Assembly (NCBI RefSeq): GCF_009857605.1
Contig: NZ_WWCT01000007.1
Coordinates: 176,201-240,200, forward strand
Source: Duganella levis
Lineage (GTDB): Bacteria; Pseudomonadota; Gammaproteobacteria; Burkholderiales; Burkholderiaceae_D
Direction of reading: 5' to 3'
DNA length: 64,000 nt
A program made the translations under genes and the position numbers. Positions within the stretch are counted from its first letter, which is position 1. Each line of letters starts with the position of its first letter. Shown here one piece after another: positions 45,888 to 55,026 of the stretch. Below the pieces are notes generated by a model that worked only from the letters and a program-made list of their open reading frames with translations, ran no database searches and was not told the origin of the DNA.

Positions 45888-48287
45888 TTAATAGATGTCG
45901 CGGCGGTAGCGGCCATCTTCAGCCAGTTGCTCCAGCTGCGCGCGGCCGATGATGTCGGCCAGGGCTGCATCCACGCCGCCCGCCATGCCCTGCAAGCTGC
46001 CGCAGACGAAAATCACCGCACCATCGGCAATCCACTGGCGCAGCGTCTCGGCGCGCTCTTGCAGACAATCCTGCACATAGCCGCCGCCGGTAACATCGCG
46101 CGAATACATCAGATCCAGCTCCGGCAGGAAACCCTGCGCGCGCCAGCCTTTGATCTCGTCCGCGCAAATGGCGTCATGCGCCTGTTGACGTTCGCCGAAA
46201 ATCAGCCAGTTGCGCTGCGCGCCTTCCAGCACCCGCGCGCGCAGATGCGAACGCAGGCCGGCAATGCCAGAACCATTGCCGATATAGATCGCCGGCGCCG
46301 GCTGCGGATACGCGTCAAACGACGGATTCGCGATCAGGCGCACGCGCACTTCGTCGCCGATCGCCGCCTGGTCGGTCAGCCAGCCCGAGGCCAGGCCCAG
46401 TCCGCGCTCACACTGCACCTGGCGCACCACCAGCTGCAGGCTGCCGTCCTGCGGCACCGACGCCAGCGAGTAGCGGCGCGGCGCCGCATCCACGCCGTAA
46501 TGTCCCGGCCAGATATCCACCAGCGCACCCGGACGCCAGCCATCGCCGATATCACCACCCAGCGTAATCTGGTACAAGGGGAAGCCGATGCTGCCCGGAT
46601 TGAGCAGCACGCGCTGGTCCAGACGCCAGCTGACGTAATCGCTGTCATCGGCGGCAGCGCCCAGCGTCACCTCCGCCGCATCGGCCGCGCCCTCGCCCAT
46701 CAAGCCGCGCAGCGCATTGCCCCAGCGCGCCAATGCGCCGGCATCGCCGTTGTCCATTTCAATCATCGGATGCAGCGGCTGCGCACCCATGAAACTCAGG
46801 CGCTGATCCAGCGTGCGGCCGAAGCCACAGAACTCCGCGTAGTTGCGGTCGCCCAGCGCCAGCACGGCGTACTGCACATGCTGAAGTTCTTCCTTGGCCG
46901 CGTGCAGCAGACGGCTGAAGCGGCGCGCGCTATCCGGCGCTTCGCCTTCGCCAAAACTGCTGGCGACGAACAGCGCGCGGCGGTATTTGCCCAGCTGCGG
47001 CGGCGTCAGTTTTTCCAGCGAATGCACATGCACCGCCACGCCGGCCTTTTGCAGCGCGGCCGCGCTTTGCAGCGCCAGACGTTCGGCCTGGCCGGTCTGG
47101 CTGGCATAGGCCATCAGTACCGGATCATCCTGCGCAACGCCAGCCGGCGCTAACGCGGCAAACTGCGCGCGCTCGGCGCGGGCGATGCGTTTCTGCTTGC
47201 GGCGATTCAGATACAGCATCCAGCCGGTGATGCCAAAGCCCGGCAGCGCCAGCGCGGCGATGAACACGATGAGTTGACCAATCACGCCGAAGTAGGTGCC
47301 AAGGTGCAGTGGATAGATGGTCGATTGCAGACGCGCGCCAACTGGCTTGTCCGCATACAGTTCATTCTTCAGCAGCGCCCCGGTTTGCATATTGATCGAC
47401 ATGCTGCTGCGCGCGCGCACATGCGGCGCATCCTTGGCCACCCACAGGACCTGCAGCGGCGCATTGGCGCGCTCTGGTGGCCGCAGGAAGGCCATCTGCC
47501 AGTTCGGCGCGGTCTGCTCGAAGGTGGCCCAGCTTTGCGTCAGGTCGGCCGGTTCGGCCTTGGGCGGCTTGGCCGCCTTGGGCTTGGGTGCAGCCGCTTC
47601 ACGCGGCGGACGCAGGGTGCCCATCCAGCCATCCGCCATGTCGCGGATTGGATCGAAGGCCCAGTACACGCCGGACACGGTGAACACCATGAACACCACC
47701 AGCACCCACGTACCCACCACCGAGTGCAAGCCCCACAGGAAGGAACGGCCCTTCATGCGCGTATCGAAGGTGAGCCAAGTGCGCCAGTCCCACACGCGGC
47801 GCGGCCAGCGCAGATACAGGCCGCTCAGCGCAAGCCCCATCAGGCAGAAGGCCAGCACGCCGCTGACCATCTTGCCCGGATCGCGCGGCAGCAGCAGGAA
47901 ACGGTGCAGCTGCTCGGTCCACTCGAAGAAGCCTTCGTACTTCAGCTCCGGCAGCAACGCGGCGGTGTAGGGATTGAGATAAATCGTTTCGCCCTTGCGC
48001 TCGCCCGGCGCTGGCGCCAGGCCGATGCGGGCACTGGAGCCCGGCGTGTCGTACAGGATGATGCTGGTGACGCGTTCGTGTGGCTTCAATTCGCGCGCGG
48101 CCAGCGCAAACTGCTGCGGCGTCAGCACCGGCGCGCTTTGCACGGCTACCGCGCGCACGCCGGGATTGAGCGCATCCAGGATCTGCTCGCGGAAGGCGAG
48201 AATGGCGCCGCTCAGGCCGATCACCATCAGGACCGTGCCGGCGGTGATGCCGACAAACCAATGCAGCTGGAACCAGAGCTTTTTCAC
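45888..48287 (-). CDS. PepSY membrane protein fused to flavodoxin and FAD/NAD(P)H reductase
   Basis: 799 residues. Transmembrane part of PepSY type (residues 1-365: LHWFVGITAGTVLMVIGLSGAILAFR, WTEQLHRFLLL, GRSFLWGLHSVVGTWVLVVFMVFTVSGVYW, YPLHLGTYFGVIGQLIVFIAALALPGFGITGWMLYL). Then a flavodoxin domain (LMAYASQTGQAERLALQSA, ALGDRNY) and a reductase domain with PRRYSLASVP and IYIGNGSGIAGLRSHLRA. This architecture moves electrons from NADPH through FAD and FMN across the inner membrane, typical of ferric-siderophore reduction in the periplasm. GTG start at 48287 preceded by AGGTGG. A Fur box lies 106 bases upstream, so iron repression is likely. Confidence 0.88.
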   Translation of the reverse strand: MKKLWFQLHWFVGITAGTVLMVIGLSGAILAFREQILDALNPGVRAVAVQSAPVLTPQQFALAARELKPHERVTSIILYDTPGSSARIGLAPAPGERKGETIYLNPYTAALLPELKYEGFFEWTEQLHRFLLLPRDPGKMVSGVLAFCLMGLALSGLYLRWPRRVWDWRTWLTFDTRMKGRSFLWGLHSVVGTWVLVVFMVFTVSGVYWAFDPIRDMADGWMGTLRPPREAAAPKPKAAKPPKAEPADLTQSWATFEQTAPNWQMAFLRPPERANAPLQVLWVAKDAPHVRARSSMSINMQTGALLKNELYADKPVGARLQSTIYPLHLGTYFGVIGQLIVFIAALALPGFGITGWMLYLNRRKQKRIARAERAQFAALAPAGVAQDDPVLMAYASQTGQAERLALQSAAALQKAGVAVHVHSLEKLTPPQLGKYRRALFVASSFGEGEAPDSARRFSRLLHAAKEELQHVQYAVLALGDRNYAEFCGFGRTLDQRLSFMGAQPLHPMIEMDNGDAGALARWGNALRGLMGEGAADAAEVTLGAAADDSDYVSWRLDQRVLLNPGSIGFPLYQITLGGDIGDGWRPGALVDIWPGHYGVDAAPRRYSLASVPQDGSLQLVVRQVQCERGLGLASGWLTDQAAIGDEVRVRLIANPSFDAYPQPAPAIYIGNGSGIAGLRSHLRARVLEGAQRNWLIFGERQQAHDAICADEIKGWRAQGFLPELDLMYSRDVTGGGYVQDCLQERAETLRQWIADGAVIFVCGSLQGMAGGVDAALADIIGRAQLEQLAEDGRYRRDIY

Positions 48288-48392
48288 AGTTCCACCTGCG
48301 CGTTCAGTTTAACGGCAGGCAGAGCGAGGGACGGAGGCAGATGGCGCATGGCATTGATCGGTAAGAAGAATGCCATCGATTTTACATGTAAT

Positions 48393-48411
48393 GAGAATGA
48401 TTATCAATTAA
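48393..48411 (-). promoter_or_regulatory. Fur box upstream of the PepSY-reductase gene
   Basis: Minus strand reads TTAATTGATAATCATTCTC, 14 of 19 positions identical to the Fur consensus, including the central GATAATCATT block. Located 106 bases upstream of the GTG start at 48287 and just past the end of the chemoreceptor gene. Predicts iron-dependent repression. Confidence 0.75.
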
Positions 48412-48417
48412 TGAAAA

Positions 48418-50097
48418 TCAGAACTCTTCCCAGTCGTCGCTGGCGTGCGTGGCCTTTTTGACAGCTTTGGCGGCAACCGGACGTGCCGTGCTCAACTGGC
48501 GCGGCGCCGGTGTCTTGCGGGCGAACACCGGCGCGGCCTTGGCAGGGGCGTTGATCTTGAACACGCCGACCGCTTCGGCCAGGCGGGTAGCCTGCTCTTG
48601 CAGCGAACCGGCGGCAGCGGCGGCCTCTTCCACCAGCGCGGCATTCTGCTGGGTAGCCTGGTCCATCTGGCCAATGGCGCCGTTGACCTGCTCGATGCCG
48701 CCGGTCTGCTCCTGGCTGGCACTGGTGATCTCGGCCATGATGTCGGTCACGCGGCGGATGCTGCTGACCACCTGTTCCATGGTCACGCCGGCGGTGTCCA
48801 CCAGCTTGGCGCCGGCATCCACATTGGTCACCGAGGCGGTGATCAGTTCCTTGATTTCCTTGGCGGCGGCGGCCGAGCGCTGGGCCAGCGTGCGCACCTC
48901 GCTGGCGACCACGGCGAAGCCACGGCCCTGCTCACCGGCGCGGGCGGCTTCCACGGCGGCATTCAGCGCCAGGATGTTGGTCTGGAAGGCGATGCCGTCG
49001 ATGACCGAGATGATGTCGACAATCTTCTTCGACGATTCGTTAATCGCGCTCATGGTGGTGACCACTTCGCTGACCACGGCGCCGCCCTGGGTCGCCACTT
49101 CCGATGCGGCGATGGCCAGCTGGTTGGCCTGGCGCGCGTTGTCGGCGTTCTGGCGCACGGTGGTGGTCAGTTCTTCCATCGACGCGGCGGTTTCTTCCAG
49201 CGCGCTGGCCTGCTGCTCGGTGCGCGACGACAGGTCCAGGTTGCCGGCGCTGATTTCATGCGATGCGGTGGCAATGGTGTCGGTACCAACGCGTACTTCA
49301 CTGACGATGCCCACCAGGCTGTCGTTCATATTGCGCAGTGCGCGCAGCAGTTTGCCGGTCTCGTCGTTGGTGCGGGCGTCGATCACGTGCGTCAGGTCGC
49401 CGGCGGCCACCGTTTCCGCCACCGCGACGGCGTCCTGGATCGGTCGCACGATGCCATGGGTCAGCAGCCAGGACAGCACGGCGCCGACTGCCACTGCGAT
49501 CACGCTCAGGATCACGATCAGCATGCGGCTGTGGCTGGTGTTGTCGTCAATGGCGCGGGCGGTGGCGTCGATGCTCTCACGCTGCATGGTCACCAGTTGT
49601 TGCAGCAGATCCTGATAGAGCTGCGCAGCCGGCGTGAATTTCTGGTCCAGGATGCGCGCCGCTTCCTCGGCGTTACCTTCGCCCTTGGCCTTGACGGCGC
49701 CGTCGCGCGACGCGCTGTAGGCCTTGCGCTGTTCCAGGATGCGCGCGAACAGCTCGTGCTCCGGACCGGTTTCCGCGATCAGCGGCTCGATGCCCTTGAG
49801 CAGCTCAGCCGCCTTCTTGACCGATTCGGCCGAATCGGCCTTGAAATAGGCGCCCAAGGACGGGTCTTCGCTCTTGACGATGGCTGCAGTACGGCGGATC
49901 GAGGCGAAATTGAGGCTATACCAGTCGGTAATCATGCGCTCCTTGGTGAGCGGCGCCGCCATCATGGTGCGGGTCGAATCGCCGACCTCCGCCAGGCGCC
50001 AGACACCGACCACGGCGATCAGTACCGTCATCGCCAGAATGAGGAAAAAGCCTAATCCCAGGCGTTTTCCGATATTGATATTAGAGAGAAATCCCAT
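48418..50097 (-). CDS. Methyl-accepting chemotaxis protein with four-helix-bundle sensor
   Basis: 559 residues. Order: N-terminal membrane segment ([24 protein letters not shown]), periplasmic four-helix sensor (~35-185), second membrane segment ([21 protein letters not shown]), HAMP (~215-265: [28 protein letters not shown]), signalling domain with [47 protein letters not shown] hairpin tip (here [23 protein letters not shown]). Then a proline/alanine-rich tail ending DDWEEF. The final WEEF fits the xWxxF pentapeptide that tethers CheR/CheB to high-abundance receptors, so adaptation enzymes likely bind it. The ligand cannot be inferred. Monocistronic; convergent Fur box is beyond its 3' end. 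Confidence 0.92.
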   Translation of the reverse strand: MGFLSNINIGKRLGLGFFLILAMTVLIAVVGVWRLAEVGDSTRTMMAAPLTKERMITDWYSLNFASIRRTAAIVKSEDPSLGAYFKADSAESVKKAAELLKGIEPLIAETGPEHELFARILEQRKAYSASRDGAVKAKGEGNAEEAARILDQKFTPAAQLYQDLLQQLVTMQRESIDATARAIDDNTSHSRMLIVILSVIAVAVGAVLSWLLTHGIVRPIQDAVAVAETVAAGDLTHVIDARTNDETGKLLRALRNMNDSLVGIVSEVRVGTDTIATASHEISAGNLDLSSRTEQQASALEETAASMEELTTTVRQNADNARQANQLAIAASEVATQGGAVVSEVVTTMSAINESSKKIVDIISVIDGIAFQTNILALNAAVEAARAGEQGRGFAVVASEVRTLAQRSAAAAKEIKELITASVTNVDAGAKLVDTAGVTMEQVVSSIRRVTDIMAEITSASQEQTGGIEQVNGAIGQMDQATQQNAALVEEAAAAAGSLQEQATRLAEAVGVFKINAPAKAAPVFARKTPAPRQLSTARPVAAKAVKKATHASDDWEEF

Positions 50098-50240
50098 AAT
50101 TGCCGTCCTTTTGCATATGCTTTAACTGAATGTATAAGATTTTACGCTAACCAGTTCTTCAAAGAAACAATAAATTCATTTATGTAACATTTGGTTGTAA
50201 AATGTATCGCATCCTTCCTCAACCCTGAAGCGAGTTCCCC

Positions 50241-51569
50241 ATGAAATCTCCCCGTTTGTTCCGCCGCACGCTGCTGGCTGCCTGCCTGATCACAGCCGCC
50301 GCCAGCCAGGCCGCATCGCTGCCCGCCCCATTGGCCGCCCAGTTGACCGCCGATTACCCCAAACTGGCCAGCTTCTACCAGGACCTGCACGCGCATCCCG
50401 AGCTGGGCTTCAACGAACACGAAACCGCCGCCAAGCTGGCCGAGCGCGCCAAGGCGCTGGGCTTTGACGTGACCACCGGCGTGGGTGGCACCGGCGTCGT
50501 CGCCATCCTGCGCAACGGCCCCGGCCCGACCGTCATGCTGCGTACCGAAATGGACGCGCTGCCGGTGCTGGAAAAAACCGGCTTGTCGTTTGCCAGCTCG
50601 GTTACCACCAAAAACGCCGCCGGCGACACCGTGCCGGTGGCCCATGCCTGCGGCCACGACCTGCATATGTCGGCCTGGTATGGCACGGCGAAACTGTTGT
50701 CGGAAAATCGCAAGGCCTGGAGCGGCACGCTGATGCTGGTCGGCCAGCCGTCGGAAGAGCCGCTGAACGGCGCCGCCGCCATGCTGAAGGACGGCCTGTT
50801 CACGCGCTTCCCGAAACCGGACTACGCGCTGTCCATGCATGACGACGCCAGCATGGCTTCCGGCACCATCATGTGGCACGCCGGCGCCTTCCGCGCATCG
50901 GCCGACACCGTCACCATCACCATGTTTGGCCAGGGCGGCCACGGCGCCGTGCCGCATGAAACGCGCGATCCGGTGGTGATGGCGGCGCGCCTGGTGCTGG
51001 CGTTGCAGACGCTGGTGTCGCGCGAGAACAATCCGCTCGATCCGGTAGTGATCACGGTCGGCAGCATCCAGGGCGGCACCCAGGCCAACATCGTGCCGGA
51101 CCAGGTCAAACTGGCGCTGACGGTGCGCACCTTCCGCCCGGAAGTGCGCCAGCGCGTGCTGGCCAGCATCGCCCGCGAAGCGCGCGGCGAAGCCATCGCA
51201 GCCGGCGCGCCGAAAGAACCGCTGGTTGATATTAAGCCAGGCACCGATTCGGTCTACAACGATCCGGAACTGATGGCGCGCGCCATCAAGGCGGTGGAAA
51301 AAGCTGTCGGTCCGGAGTTTGTGAAAGAGATGCCGCCGAAGATGACGTCGGAAGACTTCGCCATGTACGGCCAGCAGCCGGGCGTCAAAGCGCTGCTGAT
51401 CCACGTCGGCGCGGTGGATGCCGACCGTCTGGCAGCCGCGAAGAAAGCCGGCCAGCCACTGCCCGGCACCCACTCGCCACAGTGGGCGCCGGACCTGCAG
51501 CCGACCTTGATGAACACCATCAAGGCCGAGACCGCGATCCTGCTCGACCTGATGCCGCCGAAGCGCTAA
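50241..51569 (+). CDS. Secreted M20-family amidohydrolase
   Basis: 442 residues with signal peptide MKSPRLFRRTLLAACLITAAASQA. Metallopeptidase of the M20D branch that cleaves acyl- or benzoyl-amino acids, as hippurate hydrolases and aminoacylases do. Motifs: LHAHPELGFNEHETAAK, LRTEMDALPV, HACGHDLHMSAWYG, QPSEEPLNGAAAMLKDG and GQGGHGAVPHETRDPV. Being exported, it probably acts in the periplasm on N-acyl amino acids. Followed by a hairpin (51577-51603). Confidence 0.9.
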   Translation: MKSPRLFRRTLLAACLITAAASQAASLPAPLAAQLTADYPKLASFYQDLHAHPELGFNEHETAAKLAERAKALGFDVTTGVGGTGVVAILRNGPGPTVMLRTEMDALPVLEKTGLSFASSVTTKNAAGDTVPVAHACGHDLHMSAWYGTAKLLSENRKAWSGTLMLVGQPSEEPLNGAAAMLKDGLFTRFPKPDYALSMHDDASMASGTIMWHAGAFRASADTVTITMFGQGGHGAVPHETRDPVVMAARLVLALQTLVSRENNPLDPVVITVGSIQGGTQANIVPDQVKLALTVRTFRPEVRQRVLASIAREARGEAIAAGAPKEPLVDIKPGTDSVYNDPELMARAIKAVEKAVGPEFVKEMPPKMTSEDFAMYGQQPGVKALLIHVGAVDADRLAAAKKAGQPLPGTHSPQWAPDLQPTLMNTIKAETAILLDLMPPKR

Positions 51570-51576
51570 GCAAACC

Positions 51577-51603
51577 GAGGTCTGGGGCCGCGCTCCGGAC
51601 CTC
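51577..51603 (+). terminator. Terminator-like hairpin after the M20 gene
   Basis: GAGGTCTGG pairs with CCGGACCTC (nine pairs, one G-U) around a 9-base loop, 8 bases after the stop codon. Followed only by AACTTTA, so termination strength is uncertain. Confidence 0.5.
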
Positions 51604-51655
51604 AACTTTAGCGCGACGGCGATTGCCGTATCTGCTCATTTGGCTTAATCTGTCT

Positions 51656-51676
51656 GCTCAAGCGAACATCTTGAGC
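51656..51676. promoter_or_regulatory. Inverted repeat upstream of the Xre-type antitoxin
   Basis: GCTCAAG-N7-CTTGAGC, perfect arms, 13 bases upstream of the GTG start at 51690 and just before its GGAGG ribosome site. Likely autoregulatory operator of the antitoxin. Confidence 0.45.
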
Positions 51677-51689
51677 ATGGAGGTTTAAC

Positions 51690-52178
51690 GTGAGCAAATT
51701 CGCAGTAAAGCGGCTCTTTACGGGAACCGGAGCGGCGAAGATTCATGATTTTCGTTCACTTTACCTGTCCTCGCCAGAGGAGCGTATCCAGATCATCCGT
51801 GCAGGTGTTGGCGCCACCGAAACCAAGGCTTTTGCTGTCGACCTTGGTATTCCACTAGACCGATTTTTCCGCATGTTCGGCATCGCCCAAGCGACGGTCA
51901 CGCGGAAAGCATCGAAGCAGCAAACGCTGTCGACCGAGGAAAGCGAAAAGATCGTGGGTATGGCAAAGCTGGTTGGACAGGCCCAGACCATCCTCGAACA
52001 GTCAGGCGACCCCGAGCTGACGAAAGATTTCGATGCGCCGAAGTGGCTGGCGAAATGGATAGAGGAACCGGTTCCTGCCCTGGGCGGGAAACGCCCTGCC
52101 GACTACATGGACACCATCGAGGGCCAGGAAATGGTATCGCGACTGCTCTCGATGATGCAGACGGGAGCTTATGCGTGA
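51690..52178 (+). CDS. Xre/MbcA/ParS-type antitoxin (DUF2384)
   Basis: 162 residues. Antitoxin of a RES-type system: N-terminal Xre-like helical part (AKIHDFRSLYLSSPEERIQIIRAGVGATETKAFAVDLGIPLDRFFRMFGIAQATVTRKASKQQTLSTEESEKIVGMAKLVGQA), and the C-terminal antitoxin domain (DFDAPKWLAKWIEEPVPALGGKRPADYMDTIEGQEMVSRLLSMMQTGAYA). The GTG start follows GGAGG. Its stop overlaps the start of the RES gene (GTGA), as in intact pairs. Because the RES gene is broken, the antitoxin is now an orphan. Confidence 0.88.
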   Translation: MSKFAVKRLFTGTGAAKIHDFRSLYLSSPEERIQIIRAGVGATETKAFAVDLGIPLDRFFRMFGIAQATVTRKASKQQTLSTEESEKIVGMAKLVGQAQTILEQSGDPELTKDFDAPKWLAKWIEEPVPALGGKRPADYMDTIEGQEMVSRLLSMMQTGAYA

Positions 52179-52507
52179 TCGTCTGGCGAATCGCTACCGA
52201 TACCCCTGATTACACAGCGGACGATATGTCGGGTGTCGGCGCCAAGGTTTCCGGATGACGTCTGGAACAAGGCGCATGACATGCGCCATCCTCCAGTAGG
52301 ATGGGATGCGATCCCTGCAGCAGCAGTCAGCCTCGACGCTGGAGATAGCTGGGTCAAGGCGCAGAGCAGTACGCTGATGATCGTACCCTCCGTTATCGTC
52401 CCCGAAGAGTACAACGTACTGATCAATCCACTACATTCCGACACTCCAAGCTCCGCGCAAAGAAGGTGCGCAAGTGGCTCTATGACTCACGCTTAGCAAA
52501 GCGTTGA
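52175..52507 (+). pseudogene. Broken RES-domain toxin gene
   Basis: Starts GTG 52175 overlapping the antitoxin stop and reads the normal RES N-terminus (VIVWRIATDTPDYTADDMSGVGAKVSG), then stops at 52256. From about 52240 another frame continues with the RES C-terminal half (PDDVWNKAHDMRHPPVGWDAIPAAAVSLDAGDSWVKAQSSTLMIVPSVIVPEEYNVLINPLHSD). Near 52448 the first frame resumes with KLRAKKVRKWLYDSRL and ends at 52507. About 40 residues between GAKVSG and PDDVW are absent, including the RW, LE and S residues that give the family its name, plus one frameshift near the end. The NAD-degrading toxin cannot be active. Confidence 0.85.
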
Positions 52508-52521
52508 CCATATTGATACGC

Positions 52522-53388
52522 TTACTGCGCCGCCATCGCGGAGGCGAATTCGCGATAGGTGTGCAAGGGGCGGCCGAGCAGCGTGGTCAGGCGCGCTTGG
52601 TCACCCGCTTCCGGCAGCATGCCATCGTTGACAAAGCGTTCGGCCATCAAGCGCATCTCATAGGCCATCCATTTCGGCATGAAGGTGGCCAGGTTTTGCT
52701 CGAAACCGGTGGGGTCATCGCCGCCATAGACCACCGGGCGTCCCAGCACCTCGGTCCAGATTGCCGCCACCGCCGAACCGGTCAGCGTGTCCGGGCCGAC
52801 CAAATTGATGATCTGGTTCGGCAGCTTGCCGGGCGCCTGCTCGCGGCGGATCAGCTCAAGCGCTGCGACTTCGGCAATGTCACGCACATCGATCATCGCA
52901 ATCCCCTTGCCGCCAATCGGCATTGGATACACGCCATGGTTGACGATGACGTCCTTGACCATGTGCTCGTTGTCGATGAAGTACGCCGGCCGCAATATCG
53001 TGGCGCTGAAACCCATCTGTTCGATCATGCGCTCGGCGCCCTGCTTTACCGCGAAGTGCGGCACGTTGACGAAGCGATCGCTGTGCAACACCGACAGGTA
53101 GACCACGCGGTCGACGCCGCAGGTGCGCGCCATGTTCAATGTGATCAGCGCCTGGGTGAACTCGTCGCCCGCAACGGCGTTGAGCAGGAACAGCGTGTTG
53201 ACGCCTTCAAACGCGGCACGCATGGCGTCGAGATCGAGCAAGTCGCCTTGCACCACCTCCACGCCGGCGGGAAACGCGGCTTTGGATGGATCACGCACCA
53301 GCACGCGCACTGCTGCGCCGCGCTGAACGAGTTGCTGAACGACTTGGGTGCCTACACGGCCGGTGGCGCCAGTAACGAGGATGGTCAT
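52522..53388 (-). CDS. NmrA-like NAD(P)-binding oxidoreductase
   Basis: 288 residues. Atypical short-chain dehydrogenase with N-terminal NAD(P) motif TILVTGATGRVGTQVVQQLVQRG and downstream VVQGDLLDLDAMRAAFEGVNTLFLLNAV. It resembles the NmrA/quinone-oxidoreductase (QorB-like) group, which bind NADPH and reduce quinones or act as redox sensors. ATG 53388 follows AGGAGAAATACC. A longer frame to 54129 runs antisense through the LysR gene and is not real. Divergent from the LysR gene, so it is probably its target. Confidence 0.88.
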   Translation of the reverse strand: MTILVTGATGRVGTQVVQQLVQRGAAVRVLVRDPSKAAFPAGVEVVQGDLLDLDAMRAAFEGVNTLFLLNAVAGDEFTQALITLNMARTCGVDRVVYLSVLHSDRFVNVPHFAVKQGAERMIEQMGFSATILRPAYFIDNEHMVKDVIVNHGVYPMPIGGKGIAMIDVRDIAEVAALELIRREQAPGKLPNQIINLVGPDTLTGSAVAAIWTEVLGRPVVYGGDDPTGFEQNLATFMPKWMAYEMRLMAERFVNDGMLPEAGDQARLTTLLGRPLHTYREFASAMAAQ

Positions 53389-53437
53389 GGTATTTCTCCT
53401 TGAGGTATGGTTGAAAGATGAATCCATGTTATCCGTC

Positions 53438-53480
53438 TTGCAGTCGGTCCGAAAGCTGGTATATTGAGACACTTTGTCTC
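53438..53480 (+). promoter_or_regulatory. Promoter and inverted repeat of the LysR gene
   Basis: TTGCAG (53438-53443), 16-base spacer, TATATT (53460-53465), directly followed by the inverted repeat GAGAC-ACTTT-GTCTC (53466-53480). The repeat lies 13 bases before the ATG at 53494, in the divergent region shared with the NmrA gene, so LysR autoregulation is likely. Confidence 0.5.
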
Positions 53481-53493
53481 GCTGGTGGAACAC

Positions 53494-54390
53494 ATGGATT
53501 TGCTTGCTCTCACGGATTTCAACCTGGTCGCCAGGCACGGCGGCTTCGGCAAGGCAGCGCGTGCGAGCGGCCGGCCCAAGGCCACCCTGTCGCGCCGGGT
53601 GGCGGAACTGGAGACCAGCCTGGGCCTGCGCCTGCTGGAACGCGGCGCGCGCACCCTGAAACTGACCGAGGAAGGCCGCGCGCTGCACGAACGCACCGGC
53701 GCATTGCTCAGCGAAATAGACGAAGCTGCGACCGACATTGCCGCCGGTGGCGCCACGCCACGTGGACGGCTGCGCATCAGCGCACCGCTGCTGTTTTCGC
53801 AGACGGCGATGGGCAGGTTGGCCGCCGAATTCGCGCTGAAGCATCCACAAGTGCGCCTGGAAGTGACGACGGAGGATCGCCCGGTGGACATGGTGGAGGA
53901 AGGCTACGATCTGGTGATCCGCGTGAATCCGAACCGCGACGAAACTCTGGTCGGACGCATCTTCGTGCGCGACCGTCTGGTAGTGGTAGCCGCGCCGCAG
54001 ATGGCCCGGCCAGCGCATGATGACGAGCCAGTCCCGGCCGTGGTACGCGGCGCCAATGGCGATAAGACGTTGTGGCAGGTTAGTGTAGCCGGTGCCACTG
54101 CACGGATCGCAGTCCAGCCCGTCCTTCAACTCTCATCGCTGCTGATGGTGCGGGACGCGGTACGAGCCGGTGTCGGCGCCGCCCTGCTGCCGGTCTCGCT
54201 GGTGAGCCATGATCTGGCCGCCGGCACGCTGGCCCACTGGGGCGACATCGACGGTTCCGAGATCGCCTTGTGGACCCTGTATCCCTCCCGACGCCTGCTA
54301 AGCAACCGCGTCTCCGCCTTCCTCGACTTCATCAAGCAAGCGTTCCCCCAAGGTACACCGGACGAACTGGCGGCTTACAGCACGCGATAA
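53494..54390 (+). CDS. LysR-family transcriptional regulator
   Basis: 298 residues. N-terminal HTH (DLLALTDFNLVARHGGFGKAARASGRPKATLSRRVAELETSLGLRLLERGARTLKLTEEGRALHERT, residues 1-67) and effector domain (LRISAPLLFSQTAMGRLAAEFALKHPQVRLEV, VDMVEEGYDLVIRVNPNRDETLVGRIF, AVRAGVGAALLPVSLVSHDLAAGTLAHW), typical of the CrgA/YhjC-like group. ATG 53494 is preferred over the longer frame from 53464 (TTG), which would overlap the inverted repeat. It is divergent from the NmrA-like gene, its presumed target. Confidence 0.9.
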   Translation: MDLLALTDFNLVARHGGFGKAARASGRPKATLSRRVAELETSLGLRLLERGARTLKLTEEGRALHERTGALLSEIDEAATDIAAGGATPRGRLRISAPLLFSQTAMGRLAAEFALKHPQVRLEVTTEDRPVDMVEEGYDLVIRVNPNRDETLVGRIFVRDRLVVVAAPQMARPAHDDEPVPAVVRGANGDKTLWQVSVAGATARIAVQPVLQLSSLLMVRDAVRAGVGAALLPVSLVSHDLAAGTLAHWGDIDGSEIALWTLYPSRRLLSNRVSAFLDFIKQAFPQGTPDELAAYSTR

Positions 54391-54417
54391 AAATCGCTGT
54401 TACAAACCGATACAAAT

Positions 54418-54502
54418 ATAGCTTGCTATTAAATCGTGCACTATGTATAGTGTGTACATGGGCGCTGCAAACAGCGCGAGTTGTAGTAGATTAGCAAGCT
54501 AT
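54418..54502 (+). promoter_or_regulatory. Paired palindromes upstream of ohr
   Basis: TAGCTTGCTA at 54419-54428 and TAGCAAGCTA at 54492-54501 are the same palindromic site (TAGC-NN-GCTA) in both orientations, 73 bases apart. A third dyad CACTAT-GT-ATAGTG lies between (54439-54452). TATACT at 54500-54505 overlaps the second copy. Consistent with control by a dimeric MarR-type repressor such as OhrR, which is not in the window. Confidence 0.5.
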
Positions 54503-54577
54503 ACTCCCAGATGGTAGATAGTAAGCGATTGAATAGCCAACTAAACTTAACGGTATCACTCACTGAAAGGAAATATC

Positions 54578-55003
54578 ATGTCGCTCGAAAAAGTCCTCTA
54601 CACTGCACACGCTAAAACCACCGGCGGCCGCGAAGGCCAATCGGCTTCGTCGGATGGTCACCTGTCCGTCAAACTGAGCACCCCGAAAGAACTCGGCGGC
54701 GGCGGCGGTGAAGGTACCAACCCAGAACAACTGTTCGCTTCCGGCTACGCTGCCTGCTTCATCGGCGCCATGAAATTTGTCGGCGGCCGTGACAAGATCG
54801 CCATTCCAGCCGACCTGTCGGTGGAAACCGCCGTCGGCATCGGCCCACTGCCTACCGGTTTCGGTATTCAAGTTGAGCACAAAATCTCGCTGCCAGGCAT
54901 GGACCGCGAAACCGCGCAGAAACTGGTCGACGCAGCGCACATCGTCTGCCCTTACTCGAACGCCACCCGTGGCAACATCGACGTGACCCTGACCATCGTT
55001 TAA
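54578..55003 (+). CDS. ohr: Organic hydroperoxide resistance protein
   Basis: 141 residues. Lipoyl-dependent peroxidase that reduces organic and fatty-acid hydroperoxides. The two catalytic cysteines are in [10 protein letters not shown] and [16 protein letters not shown], and the catalytic Arg lies in the VGGRDKI region of this family. [18 protein letters not shown] is the usual signature. Preceded by AAAGGAA at a good distance. Upstream palindromes suggest redox control. An intrinsic terminator follows. Confidence 0.95.
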   Translation: MSLEKVLYTAHAKTTGGREGQSASSDGHLSVKLSTPKELGGGGGEGTNPEQLFASGYAACFIGAMKFVGGRDKIAIPADLSVETAVGIGPLPTGFGIQVEHKISLPGMDRETAQKLVDAAHIVCPYSNATRGNIDVTLTIV

Positions 55004-55026
55004 GCGATTCAGCACCACATCCGGCC

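Noticed and set aside
52522..54129. Long version of the NmrA-like gene reaching 54129
   Set aside because: Its N-terminal part is antisense to the LysR gene; ATG 53388 has a good ribosome site and begins the dinucleotide-binding motif.
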